Shown one piece after another: positions 42,935-51,318 of a stretch of 64,000 nt of DNA. Location of the stretch: positions 124,001 through 188,000 of the forward strand of contig CACWNR010000003.1 of the NCBI GenBank assembly GCA_902762355.1, in the 5' to 3' direction. Position 1 is the stretch's first letter, and every line of letters begins with the position of its first letter. The position numbers and the translations under genes are program-made. The DNA comes from an uncultured Bacteroidales bacterium (GTDB lineage: Bacteria; Bacteroidota; Bacteroidia; Bacteroidales; Paludibacteraceae). Under the pieces are notes generated by a model. That model was given only the letters and a program-made list of their open reading frames with translations, was not told the origin of the DNA and ran no database searches.

Positions 42935-44833
42935 TCATTTATTCAGCGTCGGATAGGAGATGCGGTGATGGTTCATGGCGACGAGGCGGGCGGTGAAGAC
43001 ACGGCGGATATCCTCTACATCCTTGAAAGAGAGGGGTGTCTCGGCGAACTGGCCGTCTGCTATCTGGGCATCGATCATCTGGTTGACCACCGCGGCGATA
43101 GAGGCCTCGGTGAACTCGTTGAGGCTACGCGAGCGTGCCTCGATGGCATCCGCCATCATGAGGATGGCTCCTTCTTTGGTACTGGGTTTGAGTCCCGGGT
43201 AGCGGAAGAGCGATTCATCGACTTGCTCTTTCGGATGGGCGTTGCAATAGGTGTTGTAGAAATAGCGCACGAGGGACGTACCGTGGTGGGTGGTGATGAA
43301 ATTGATGATCACCTCGGGCAGGTGGTTTCTGCGGGCTATTTTCTCTCCTTCGGTGACATGCGAGATGACCACTTGTGCGGCATCGCGTGGATCCATCTTG
43401 AGGAGCGGGTTCTCCACGCCGGTTTGGTTCTCTACAAAGTAGAGCGGGTCGGTGATTTTACCGATATCGTGGTAGAGTGCGCCCGTTCGCACGAGCAGGG
43501 CATTGGCGCCGATGGCCTTGGCAGCTTCGGCCGCGAGGTTAGAGACTTGCATCGAGTGCTGGAAGGTACCCGGTGCACGTTCGGCGAGCGTGTGGAGCAG
43601 TTCGGAGTTGATATCCGTCAGTTCGACAAGGGTGATCGACGAGATAAAACGGAAGAGTTTCTCGAAGCCGTAGATCAGTCCGTAGCAGCCGACGGTCAGC
43701 AGACCGCAGATTGCGAAATGGAGGTACATCCAGGGGTCGATAGACGACCAAGCGCCGGTCTGGGCGAAGGTGATGGCCGTGTAAGCGATCGTCTGGGCGA
43801 GCAGAATCCACGCGGCTGTCTGAACGAGTTGTGCGCGGCGGGTCATGTCGCCGAGCGAGGAGATAGCTACCATGCCGACGACGATCTGGATAAAGAAGAA
43901 CTCTACCGGCGCAGGCACCACGATGGACGTGATGAGGATGGTGGTGAAGTGCAGGAAAAGGGCCGTTCGGGAGTCAAAGAAGACCCGCGTCAGGATGGGT
44001 ACCCAAGCGAAGGGAATGAGATAGACGGACAGGCCGAATCGGAGTGCCAGGCATGCGAGCGCAATGACGATAAACATCTGGAGCGCAAAGAAAAGCACCG
44101 TGGAGGTGGAGCGCAGATACGAGCGGCGGAAGACGTAGAGGTACACCACAAAGAGGCAGAGGAAGAGCGTAACCAGCATCGCCTCGCCGAGGAAGGAGAG
44201 GGTGCGCTGTTTGTTACCCAGCGACTCGTCGTCGTACGCACGGCGGAGGGACTGGAGGATCTGGTAATTGCGCTCGGTGACCACCTCACCTTTGTCGATG
44301 ATCTTCTCGCCCTTCTGGACGAGTCCCTGTGTGGGTGAGAGGGTGGCCAACAGTTTGGCTTTTAACTCTTCGGTGCGGACGGTGTCGAGCACAAGGTTGG
44401 TGGCGCAGTCGTAACCGAAGCGCTTGTGCGCGGTCATGGGCGTATAGACCTCGGACAGCGGGTATTTCTTCTGCTGAAGCGTGATCCGCGTGTAGCCTTC
44501 GGCCTGCAACCAGTCCATGGTCTCGAGGGAGACGACCTTCACTTCGCGCTGCACGCGCGGGATATAATTAAAGATAGGTGCGAAGGTGGAGAGCAGTTGG
44601 GTCTGCTCCTTGGCCAGCTGGTCGTCGGTCTTGTATATGGGAAAATCGAAATCCGCCGTGAGGGTGTTGTAGCCCCAGGGTTTGCCGATCTCGTAATGAT
44701 AGCGGAAGGCGTTGTTGTAGCGCGGAAACATCAGCACGATGACTGCCGCGAGGAGGGCAAAGACGCTTAGGCGCAAAATCGTTTTCGCGTATTTGTAATT
44801 TGTGATTTGTGATGTAAGATTTGAGATTTCCAT
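42935..44833 (-). CDS. pgpH: 7TMR-HD cyclic-di-AMP phosphodiesterase (PgpH-like)
   Basis: 632 residues. An N-terminal helix (about 20-38), an extracytoplasmic 7TMR-HD domain (about 45-215), a membrane block of seven helices (about 215-410) and a cytoplasmic HD domain with RTGALYHDIGK near residue 475 and EGAILMMADAIEARSR. Members hydrolyse c-di-AMP. The first 15 residues (MEISNLTSQITNYKY) come from a heptanucleotide array. The gene begins just after the GGGPS-TadA fusion stop. Confidence 0.88.
   Translation of the reverse strand: MEISNLTSQITNYKYAKTILRLSVFALLAAVIVLMFPRYNNAFRYHYEIGKPWGYNTLTADFDFPIYKTDDQLAKEQTQLLSTFAPIFNYIPRVQREVKVVSLETMDWLQAEGYTRITLQQKKYPLSEVYTPMTAHKRFGYDCATNLVLDTVRTEELKAKLLATLSPTQGLVQKGEKIIDKGEVVTERNYQILQSLRRAYDDESLGNKQRTLSFLGEAMLVTLFLCLFVVYLYVFRRSYLRSTSTVLFFALQMFIVIALACLALRFGLSVYLIPFAWVPILTRVFFDSRTALFLHFTTILITSIVVPAPVEFFFIQIVVGMVAISSLGDMTRRAQLVQTAAWILLAQTIAYTAITFAQTGAWSSIDPWMYLHFAICGLLTVGCYGLIYGFEKLFRFISSITLVELTDINSELLHTLAERAPGTFQHSMQVSNLAAEAAKAIGANALLVRTGALYHDIGKITDPLYFVENQTGVENPLLKMDPRDAAQVVISHVTEGEKIARRNHLPEVIINFITTHHGTSLVRYFYNTYCNAHPKEQVDESLFRYPGLKPSTKEGAILMMADAIEARSRSLNEFTEASIAAVVNQMIDAQIADGQFAETPLSFKDVEDIRRVFTARLVAMNHHRISYPTLNK
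44791..44831 (-). repeat. Heptanucleotide array (family A) at the pgpH start
   Basis: Plus-strand ATTTGTA, ATTTGTG, ATTTGTG, ATGTAAG, ATTTGAG, ATTTCC. It includes the region just inside the pgpH start codon. Confidence 0.82.
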
Positions 44834-46042
44834 TTATCGCTTGGATTTAAAAAATTCTTGTATAAGGGCGCGGCATTCGTCTTCGAGGACACCTGCCGTG
44901 ACGGTTGCTTTGGGATGGAAGACGCGTGGCGCATAGGTGGCGTAGCCGCGCTTGGGATCGGGTGCGCCATAGACGATCCGGCTTATCTGCGCCCAACCGA
45001 TGGCACCTGCGCACATCGGGCAGGGTTCGACGGTGACGTAAAGCGTGGCGTCGGGGAGGTATTTGCCGCCGAGTGTCTGAGTTGCCGCCGTGATGGCCTG
45101 CATCTCGGCATGCGCTGTGACGTCCTCGAGAGTCTCGGTGAGGTTATGTCCGCGGCCGATGATTTGGTTTTGGGAGACGATGACACAGCCGATGGGGATC
45201 TCGTTAGAGGATAGCGCTTTATGCGCCTCGCTTAAAGCGATTCGCATATATCGCTCATCCGCTGACCGCTCTGCTGTAAGACCGGCTTCGCCTGTAGGAC
45301 CGCTAACGCTGTAGGACCGTTTCACTGTAAGAAATTTTTGTAGGTCTTCGGGGTGGGACTCGAAGTGGTTACCGATGACGACGATATCAGCGCCGGCGGC
45401 GTAGGCGGCGTTCATCGCTTCGGGTGTACGGATCCCACCGCCCACGATGAGGGTGACGGAAGTATGGGAGCGCACGGCCTGGATGATGTCGGTGGAGACG
45501 GGATGGATAGCACCTGAACCAGCCTCAAGGTAGATGGCTTTTTTACCCATCAGTTCGGCTGCGATGCAGGTGTCCACGATCGTGTCAATGTTGGTTGGAT
45601 CGAGGGGCTTAGTGCCCGTAACACGCATAGTAGAGGTCTCTACTCCGCCATCGATCAGAATGTAGGCGGTTGGGATGAAATCTATATGCGATTCATGAAT
45701 GCGCCGCGCGGACTTAATCTGCTGATTTATAAGGTATTCCGGGTTGTTTCCAGAGAGTAACGAGAGAAAAAGTACGCCATCAGCTTCCGGGGTAAATTGT
45801 GACGAATTTCCGGGGAAGAGGATGATGGGGATTTTTGATTTGTAATTTGTGATTTTTGATTTAAGGGCACGAACAAAGTCCGTGGTGTCGCCGCCGGTGG
45901 AACCGCCGACGAAGATATAGTCCGGATGCGACTCTTCGGTAATGGGAAGGGCATCCAGATTTGCTTTCTCCGGATCCAGAAGCAGGGCGAGTTTTTTATC
46001 GCCCAAGATTGGTCGATGCAATATGTTATCGGTTATTTCCAT
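44834..46042 (-). CDS. Fusion of geranylgeranylglyceryl phosphate synthase (PcrB/GGGPS) and tRNA adenosine deaminase TadA
   Basis: 402 residues. Residues 1-238 are a GGGPS-like TIM barrel (LLLDPEKANL, DYIFVGGSTGG, FPGNSSQ, KAIYLEAGSGA, LIVGGGIRT); 261-402 are TadA (MRIALSEAHKAL, zinc ligands HAE 311-313 and PCPMC 340-344). TadA makes inosine-34 in tRNA-Arg. The linker (about 239-260, RSYSVSGPTGEAGLTAERS) is exactly a family B array, so the repeat seems to have joined two genes. A heptanucleotide array adds SKITNYKSKI at 62-71. Confidence 0.9.
   Translation of the reverse strand: MEITDNILHRPILGDKKLALLLDPEKANLDALPITEESHPDYIFVGGSTGGDTTDFVRALKSKITNYKSKIPIILFPGNSSQFTPEADGVLFLSLLSGNNPEYLINQQIKSARRIHESHIDFIPTAYILIDGGVETSTMRVTGTKPLDPTNIDTIVDTCIAAELMGKKAIYLEAGSGAIHPVSTDIIQAVRSHTSVTLIVGGGIRTPEAMNAAYAAGADIVVIGNHFESHPEDLQKFLTVKRSYSVSGPTGEAGLTAERSADERYMRIALSEAHKALSSNEIPIGCVIVSQNQIIGRGHNLTETLEDVTAHAEMQAITAATQTLGGKYLPDATLYVTVEPCPMCAGAIGWAQISRIVYGAPDPKRGYATYAPRVFHPKATVTAGVLEDECRALIQEFFKSKR
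45262..45343 (-). repeat. Family B array at the GGGPS-TadA junction
   Basis: Plus-strand units GACCGCTCTGCTGTAA, GACCGGCTTCGCCTGTAG, GACCGCTAACGCTGTAG, GACCGTTTCACTGTAA, then GAAATTTTTGTAG. The frame stays open and links the two enzymes. Confidence 0.9.
45831..45864 (-). repeat. Heptanucleotide array (family A) in the GGGPS part
   Basis: Units ATTTTTG, ATTTGTA, ATTTGTG, ATTTTTG, ATTTAAG. Confidence 0.85.
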
Positions 46043-46605
46043 TCGAAGGTTTCTACCATTTTGATGACATCTTTGCGGAGGTACTCATAGACCGGGGCAA
46101 GCGAGTCGGCGTTCGGCGGGCAGTTACAATAGACCGATGCACGGAAGAAATGGTTCGTGGAATCGGTCACGAAGAACTGGCATGACGAGGCGGTATTGCC
46201 CTCCAGATCGAAGAGTACTCCATAGACGCGGACCTCGGGATGGGTGTAGTCGCGTTCGGGTATCGCCGAAGCGAAGGAAGCGTTGCGGTACACGAACTCG
46301 AGTGCATCGTTGGTCAGTTCGCGCAGGTTGTTATGGACGGGTTTGTACGAGCAGTGGATCGTGGCGTCCAACGCCGGGTAATAGAGGTTGATCCAGTAGG
46401 GCTCGGCAACATCCGTACGGGGGCGAACTACCGCATTTTGCGAGAGGGCAAAAGCATAGGGGTAACTTGGATACTGCGCCTCGAAAGGCACATAGGCCGT
46501 GTCCGGCGGGGTAATCCGATAATAGCCGTAAGGCCGCGGAGAAGATACTTTTCCACAAGATGCCAAAGCCAAACCGATTGCTATAATTGCCAATATTTTT
46601 CGCAT
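46033..46605 (-). CDS. gldD: Gliding motility/type IX secretion lipoprotein GldD
   Basis: 190 residues from MRKILAIIAIGLALASCGK with a lipobox (LALASC). GldD features: RPYGYYRITPPD, PYAFALSQNA, INLYYPALDATIHCSYK, VYGVLFDLEGNTASSCQFFVTDSTNHFFRAS and CPPNADSLAPVYEYLRKD. GldD is needed for gliding and linked to type IX secretion in Bacteroidetes. An ATG three codons earlier is an alternative. It overlaps the fusion gene by 10 bases. Confidence 0.9.
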   Translation of the reverse strand: MRKILAIIAIGLALASCGKVSSPRPYGYYRITPPDTAYVPFEAQYPSYPYAFALSQNAVVRPRTDVAEPYWINLYYPALDATIHCSYKPVHNNLRELTNDALEFVYRNASFASAIPERDYTHPEVRVYGVLFDLEGNTASSCQFFVTDSTNHFFRASVYCNCPPNADSLAPVYEYLRKDVIKMVETFEWK

Positions 46606-46622
46606 TCTCTGCATTTTGGTCA

Positions 46623-46653
46623 CAAAGGTAGTCAAAAGAAATGAGATACACAA
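46623..46653 (-). promoter_or_regulatory. Promoter of the gldD operon
   Basis: Minus strand TTG (46653-46651), 20 bases, TACCTTTG (46630-46623), about 18 bases before the start codon. Confidence 0.8.
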
Positions 46654-46711
46654 CTATTTTCGTACTTTTTGAACAAAATCGCACTTTTTCCTAAATAAAA
46701 TGCGCGCGCGC

Positions 46712-46742
46712 TTGCATATATAAAAATAAAGTTGTATATTTG
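46712..46742 (+). promoter_or_regulatory. Promoter of manC and the glycogen cluster
   Basis: TTG (46712-46714), 20 bases, TATATTTG (46735-46742), 39 bases before the ATG. Divergent from gldD. Confidence 0.8.
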
Positions 46743-46780
46743 CACGATTTTTGGGAAGACCATAGAAAACACACAAACAC

Positions 46781-47896
46781 ATGACAGAGAAACAAAACAA
46801 TTATTGCGTGATCATGGCGGGCGGCGTCGGCAGTCGATTCTGGCCGTTCAGTAGAGCAGATAAGCCGAAGCAATTCCTGGATTTCTTCGGCACGGGTCGC
46901 AGTTTGCTGCAGATGACGGTCGATCGTTTTCGTCCGATCGTTCCGATAGAGAACATGTTCATCGTGACGAATGTAGCGTATAAGCAAACGATCTTGGATC
47001 AGATTCCGGATATCAGTGAGGGGCAGATTTTATGCGAGCCGGCACGTCGTAACACAGCGCCGTGCATTGCATACGCAACCTCCCATATCCGCGCTATCTG
47101 TCTGCGCAAGGCGGGTTTGACGGCAGCTAATCAGGATTGGAGTCGCCCGGAGCTGCAGGTGAATATCGTGGTGGCAGCGAGTGACCATTTGATTTTGGAG
47201 GAAGACAAGTTCCGTCAGACGATCTTGAAGGCGTTTGATTTTGTGAGCAGGAATAAGGCGATCGCTACACTTGGCATGTCCCCTACCCGTCCGGAAACCG
47301 GTTATGGATATATTCAACGTCAGCCGGAAATGTTTGAAGACGGGATTTATCCGGTGAAGACGTTTACGGAGAAGCCGAACTTGGAGATGGCGAAGGTGTT
47401 CTTAGAGAGCGGTGATTTCCTGTGGAATAGCGGTATCTTTATCTGGAATCTGCAGACGATCAGTGAGGCATTCCGGTATCTGCTGCCGGAAGTAGCAGAC
47501 CGATTCAGAGAGGGTGAGTTGCTGATGGGAACGGACAAAGAGGAAGATTTCATTGAGGTGATGTTCCCGAAATGTCCGAACATCTCGATCGACTACGGCA
47601 TCATGGAGAAGGCGGATAACGTCTATGTCATCCCGAGCAGTTTCGGTTGGAGCGATCTGGGCACCTGGGGCTCGTTGTATGAGTTGAGCGAGAAAGACGA
47701 GCACGGCAATGTCAGTCTGCATAGCGAGACGCATTATTATGAGGCGGAAGGAAATATCGTTGTGCTCGAGCCGGGTAAGGTGGCGATCGTGCAGGGCGTG
47801 AATGACATGATTATTGTGGAGGAGCGCGGTGCCCTGCTGGTATGCAAGAAAGCCGAAGAGCAACGGATTAAAGAATTTACAATTAATTTGACTTAA
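46781..47896 (+). CDS. manC: Mannose-1-phosphate guanylyltransferase
   Basis: 371 residues. Nucleotidyltransferase start VIMAGGVGSRFWPFSRADKPKQF, substrate region TRPETGYGYIQ, FTEKPNLEMAK and WNSGIFIWNL. It makes GDP-mannose. Residues about 107-126 (RKAGLTAANQDWSRPELQ) are an insert whose KAGLTAA core resembles family B peptides and may be a decayed copy. It opens the plus-strand glucan cluster. Confidence 0.92.
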   Translation: MTEKQNNYCVIMAGGVGSRFWPFSRADKPKQFLDFFGTGRSLLQMTVDRFRPIVPIENMFIVTNVAYKQTILDQIPDISEGQILCEPARRNTAPCIAYATSHIRAICLRKAGLTAANQDWSRPELQVNIVVAASDHLILEEDKFRQTILKAFDFVSRNKAIATLGMSPTRPETGYGYIQRQPEMFEDGIYPVKTFTEKPNLEMAKVFLESGDFLWNSGIFIWNLQTISEAFRYLLPEVADRFREGELLMGTDKEEDFIEVMFPKCPNISIDYGIMEKADNVYVIPSSFGWSDLGTWGSLYELSEKDEHGNVSLHSETHYYEAEGNIVVLEPGKVAIVQGVNDMIIVEERGALLVCKKAEEQRIKEFTINLT

Positions 47897-47912
47897 TATT
47901 AAATCACACATC

Positions 47913-49886
47913 ATGAGTTATCTGAATTTTGACAAGACAGTGCTTGTTAATCTGGAGCGGTCGCTTCAGAAAGAGATGATTCGAACAAACCGTGCAGGTG
48001 TGTACAACTCGACGACGTTGGTTGATTGTAACACGCGTAAGTACCACGGCCAGTTGGTGATGCCGATTCCGGAGTTGGGTGACGACAACTATGTGTTGCT
48101 CAGTTCGCTGGATGAGACGGTTATCCAACACGGTGCGGAGTTCAACTTAGGCTTGCACGAGTACGGCGAGAACCATTTCAGTCCGAACGGACACAAGTAC
48201 ATTCGCGAGTTTGACTGCGAATTGATTTCCCGTACGACGTATCGCGTTGGAGCGATGGTGTTGCAGAAAGAGCGTTTGCTGGTTAGCTTCGAGCCGCGTG
48301 TGCTGATTCGTTACACGCTGTTGGAGAGCGGTAGTCCGACGATTTTGCGTTTCCGTCCGTTCCTGGCGTTCCGTAGCGTGAATGAGTTGACGCACGAGAA
48401 CCCGCTGGCTAATCCGAACATGGAGGATTGCGAGAACGGTCGTTACAACCGCATGTATCCGGGTTTCCCGAATCTGTACATGCAGTTCAGCAAAGCCGTT
48501 GAGTATCATCACGACCCGCAGTGGTACAAGGACATCGAGTACCGCAAGGAGCGTGAGCGTGGTTATGCCCACAAGGAGGATCTGCTCGTACCGGGTTATT
48601 TCGAGTTACCGATGAAGAAAGGCGAGAGCGTTATCTTCGCCGGCGGTGTGACCGAGTGCAACACGGCGCAGTTGAAGAACGTTTGGAAGAAAGAGTTGGA
48701 GCGTCGTAACCGCCGCGAGGACATGTTCTCGACGTTGAAGAACAGCGCGAGTCAGTTCTACAAGCGCGAGGGCGACAAGTGCTACCTGTTAGCCGGCTTC
48801 CCGTGGTTCAAAGCGGATGCCCGCAGTACTTTCTTCAGCGTTGCAAGTTGTACGCTGGACATTGATCGTCCGGAGTACTGGGATGCGATCATCAACAAGA
48901 CTGCCATTGACGAGATTCTGAAGTTCATGAGCGGTCGCGGTCATGAGATCAAGATGACGGGTATGGACGAACCGGACGTGCTGTTGTGGTTCATCCGCGC
49001 ATGTCAGAAATACGCGCATAAATATACGGTTCGCGAGGCGGCTGATCTGTACGGCCAGCTCTGTCTGGATATCGTCAACTGGTATCGCAAGCAGAACCAT
49101 CCGCGGGCTAAACTGCATCAGAACGGTTTGCTCTGGGCAGACGGTACGCAACGTCCGGCAACCTGGATGAACGCGACGGAGAACGGTTGGCCCATCACTC
49201 CGCGTACGGGTTATATCGTTGAGTTGAACGCGCTGTGGTACAACGCGATGCGTTTCACGGCCGAGATGCTGCGCGAGTTGGGTAAAGAGACGAGTGCCGA
49301 CCTGATGGAGTATCAGGCAGAGATCTCGAAGGACGCTTTCGTGAAGACGTTCTGGAACGGTCTGTATCTGAACGACTACGTGCTGGACGGATATGAGAAC
49401 CGCGAGGTTCGTCCGAACATGATCTGGGCGGTAGGTCTGCCGTACAGTCCGCTGGACAAGAAACAGCAGAAAGCGGTGGTAGATATCTGTACGAAGGAGT
49501 TGTTGACGCCGAAGGGCTTGCGTTCGTTGAGTCCGAAGAGCGGCAGTTATCGTCCGATGTACACGGGTACGATCAGTCAGCAGGAACGTGAGCGTACGCT
49601 GCATAACGGCGTTGTTTGGCCATCGACCATCACGGCGTATTCGCGTGCGTACATGAACGTGTATAAATACAGCGGTGCGAGCTTCATGGAGCGCCTGTTG
49701 GTGGGCTTCGAGGCCGAGATGAACGAGTTGACGATTGGTACGCTCAATGAGTTCTACGACGGTAACCCGCCTTATAAGGGACACGGCGGTATGAGTAGTG
49801 CACCGAGCGTAGCAGCTGTTATCAGCCTGCTCGATACGCTGAAGAAATACGAGAAAGAACAAGCAGAAAAGGAGGCACAACAATGA
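47913..49886 (+). CDS. Glycogen debranching enzyme, GH133 amylo-alpha-1,6-glucosidase type
   Basis: 657 residues. N-terminal domain (TRKYHGQLVMPIPEL, SSLDETVIQ) and an (alpha/alpha)6 catalytic domain with GFPWFKADARSTF, LLWADGTQRPATWMNATENG, TPRTGYIVELNALWYNAM and HNGVVWPSTITAYSRAY. This matches bacterial GH133 debranching enzymes that cut alpha-1,6 branch points of glycogen. It overlaps the next gene by 4 bases. Confidence 0.9.
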   Translation: MSYLNFDKTVLVNLERSLQKEMIRTNRAGVYNSTTLVDCNTRKYHGQLVMPIPELGDDNYVLLSSLDETVIQHGAEFNLGLHEYGENHFSPNGHKYIREFDCELISRTTYRVGAMVLQKERLLVSFEPRVLIRYTLLESGSPTILRFRPFLAFRSVNELTHENPLANPNMEDCENGRYNRMYPGFPNLYMQFSKAVEYHHDPQWYKDIEYRKERERGYAHKEDLLVPGYFELPMKKGESVIFAGGVTECNTAQLKNVWKKELERRNRREDMFSTLKNSASQFYKREGDKCYLLAGFPWFKADARSTFFSVASCTLDIDRPEYWDAIINKTAIDEILKFMSGRGHEIKMTGMDEPDVLLWFIRACQKYAHKYTVREAADLYGQLCLDIVNWYRKQNHPRAKLHQNGLLWADGTQRPATWMNATENGWPITPRTGYIVELNALWYNAMRFTAEMLRELGKETSADLMEYQAEISKDAFVKTFWNGLYLNDYVLDGYENREVRPNMIWAVGLPYSPLDKKQQKAVVDICTKELLTPKGLRSLSPKSGSYRPMYTGTISQQERERTLHNGVVWPSTITAYSRAYMNVYKYSGASFMERLLVGFEAEMNELTIGTLNEFYDGNPPYKGHGGMSSAPSVAAVISLLDTLKKYEKEQAEKEAQQ

Positions 49887-51145
49887 AAGCGCTAATGTTT
49901 GGTTGGGAGTTTCCTCCCCATATCTTAGGTGGTTTGGGTACCGCCAGTTACGGTTTGACCCGTGGCATGGCCGAGCAACCTGACATGGAAATCACCTTCG
50001 TTATCCCGAAGCCTTGGGGCGATGAGGATCAGTCGTTCTTGAAGATCATCGGTGCGAACAGTGTGCCTGTTGTTTGGAAAGATGTCAATTATGACTACGT
50101 GAAAGAGCGCATGGCGGGTCGCATGAGTCCGGAGGAGTATTATCACCTGCGTGACGGTATCCGTTACGACTACCGTCGTATCGGTACGGACGATCTGGGA
50201 TGTATCGGTTTCTCGGGACGTTATCCGGATAACCTGATCGAGGAGATCGGTAACTACGAGGCCGTGGCTTCAGTGCTGGCACACAGTCTGGACTTCGATA
50301 TCATTCACAGCCACGACTGGTTGACCTATCCGGCGGGTGTGTTCGCTAAACAGATCAGCGGTAAGCCGCTCGTTATCCACGTTCATGCGACCGATTTCGA
50401 CCGTAGCCGCGGTAATGTGAACCCGACCGTTTATGCGATCGAGAAACGCGGTATGGACGAAGCGGATCATATCATGTGCGTAAGTAACCTGACGCGTCGG
50501 ACGGTGATCGAGAAATACGGTCAAGACCCGCGTAAGGTGAGCACGGTGCACAATGCCGTAGAGCCGTTGGCTCATCCGGAAGAGTTCACGAAACCCGAGC
50601 GCAAGGACAAGTTGGTTACTTTCCTGGGTCGTATCACGATGCAGAAGGGACCTGAATACTTCGTTGAAGCCGCAGCCCGTGTGCTGAGCAAGACGGACGG
50701 TGTTCGCTTTGTGATGGCAGGTAGCGGTGACAAGATGGAGGAGATGATCGATCTCGTAGCCAAACGCGGCATCGCCGATAAGTTCCACTTCCCGGGCTTC
50801 ATGCGCGGCAAGCAGGTACAGGAAATGTTAGCGATGAGTGACGTCTATATCATGCCGTCCGTCAGTGAACCGTTCGGTATCAGTCCGCTGGAGGCGATGC
50901 AGGTAGGTTGTCCGTCGATCATCAGTCATCAGTCCGGTTGCGCAGAGATCCTGCAGCACGCGATCAAGACCGACTACTGGGACATCGATGCGATGGCCGA
51001 TGCCATCTACGCGATCGTCAAGTACCCGGCGATGTACAAGAGCCTGCATGAGCTTGGTATGGCCGAGGTGAATAACATCAAGTGGGCCGACGCGGGACTT
51101 AAAGTGCGTCGGATTTATGATGGAGTTATTAACCATACATTGTAA
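49883..51145 (+). CDS. Glycogen synthase-like glycosyltransferase (GT4/GT5 type)
   Basis: 420 residues, GT-B fold: MKALMFGWEFPPHILGGLGTA at the N-terminus, HSHDWLTYPAGVF, TFLGRITMQKGPEYFVEAA and the donor-binding EPFGISPLEAMQVG. Placement between a debranching enzyme and a GH57 enzyme fits glycogen synthase, but the donor (ADP- or UDP-glucose) is not readable. Confidence 0.85.
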   Translation: MKALMFGWEFPPHILGGLGTASYGLTRGMAEQPDMEITFVIPKPWGDEDQSFLKIIGANSVPVVWKDVNYDYVKERMAGRMSPEEYYHLRDGIRYDYRRIGTDDLGCIGFSGRYPDNLIEEIGNYEAVASVLAHSLDFDIIHSHDWLTYPAGVFAKQISGKPLVIHVHATDFDRSRGNVNPTVYAIEKRGMDEADHIMCVSNLTRRTVIEKYGQDPRKVSTVHNAVEPLAHPEEFTKPERKDKLVTFLGRITMQKGPEYFVEAAARVLSKTDGVRFVMAGSGDKMEEMIDLVAKRGIADKFHFPGFMRGKQVQEMLAMSDVYIMPSVSEPFGISPLEAMQVGCPSIISHQSGCAEILQHAIKTDYWDIDAMADAIYAIVKYPAMYKSLHELGMAEVNNIKWADAGLKVRRIYDGVINHTL

Positions 51146-51155
51146 ATCCATAATA

Positions 51156-51310
51156 GAAAAAAACATAAAAAACACTGATTATTTATAAGTACTTCGTACC
51201 TTGAGTCCTTGTTTCGAAAACTTGTTTATAAATAAATTTAACATAACTTTTCCAAACAAACCCTCAACTCTACCGAGTTAATAAATAATCAGCAAAAACA
51301 TAAAAAAATT
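51156..51310. repeat. Family C palindromic element, copy 3
   Basis: Core 51175-51292 (118 bases). The 12-base perfect outer stem starts CTGATTATTTAT. Inner parts keep AAGTACTTCGTAC, GAAAACTTG facing ATAACTTTTC, TTCG facing CGAG, and AAATAAATTT. AAAAACATAAAAA flanks both sides. It lies in the glycogen operon between the synthase and GH57 genes. Confidence 0.85.
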
Positions 51311-51318
51311 CTAAGGTT

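Noticed and set aside
47100-47160. ManC insert as a full family B element
   Set aside because: Only one degenerate unit can be aligned; kept as a possible remnant in the gene entry, not as a repeat feature.
48789-49883. Long minus-strand frame opposite the debranching enzyme gene
   Set aside because: Shadow of a conserved GH133 gene; no recognisable motif.
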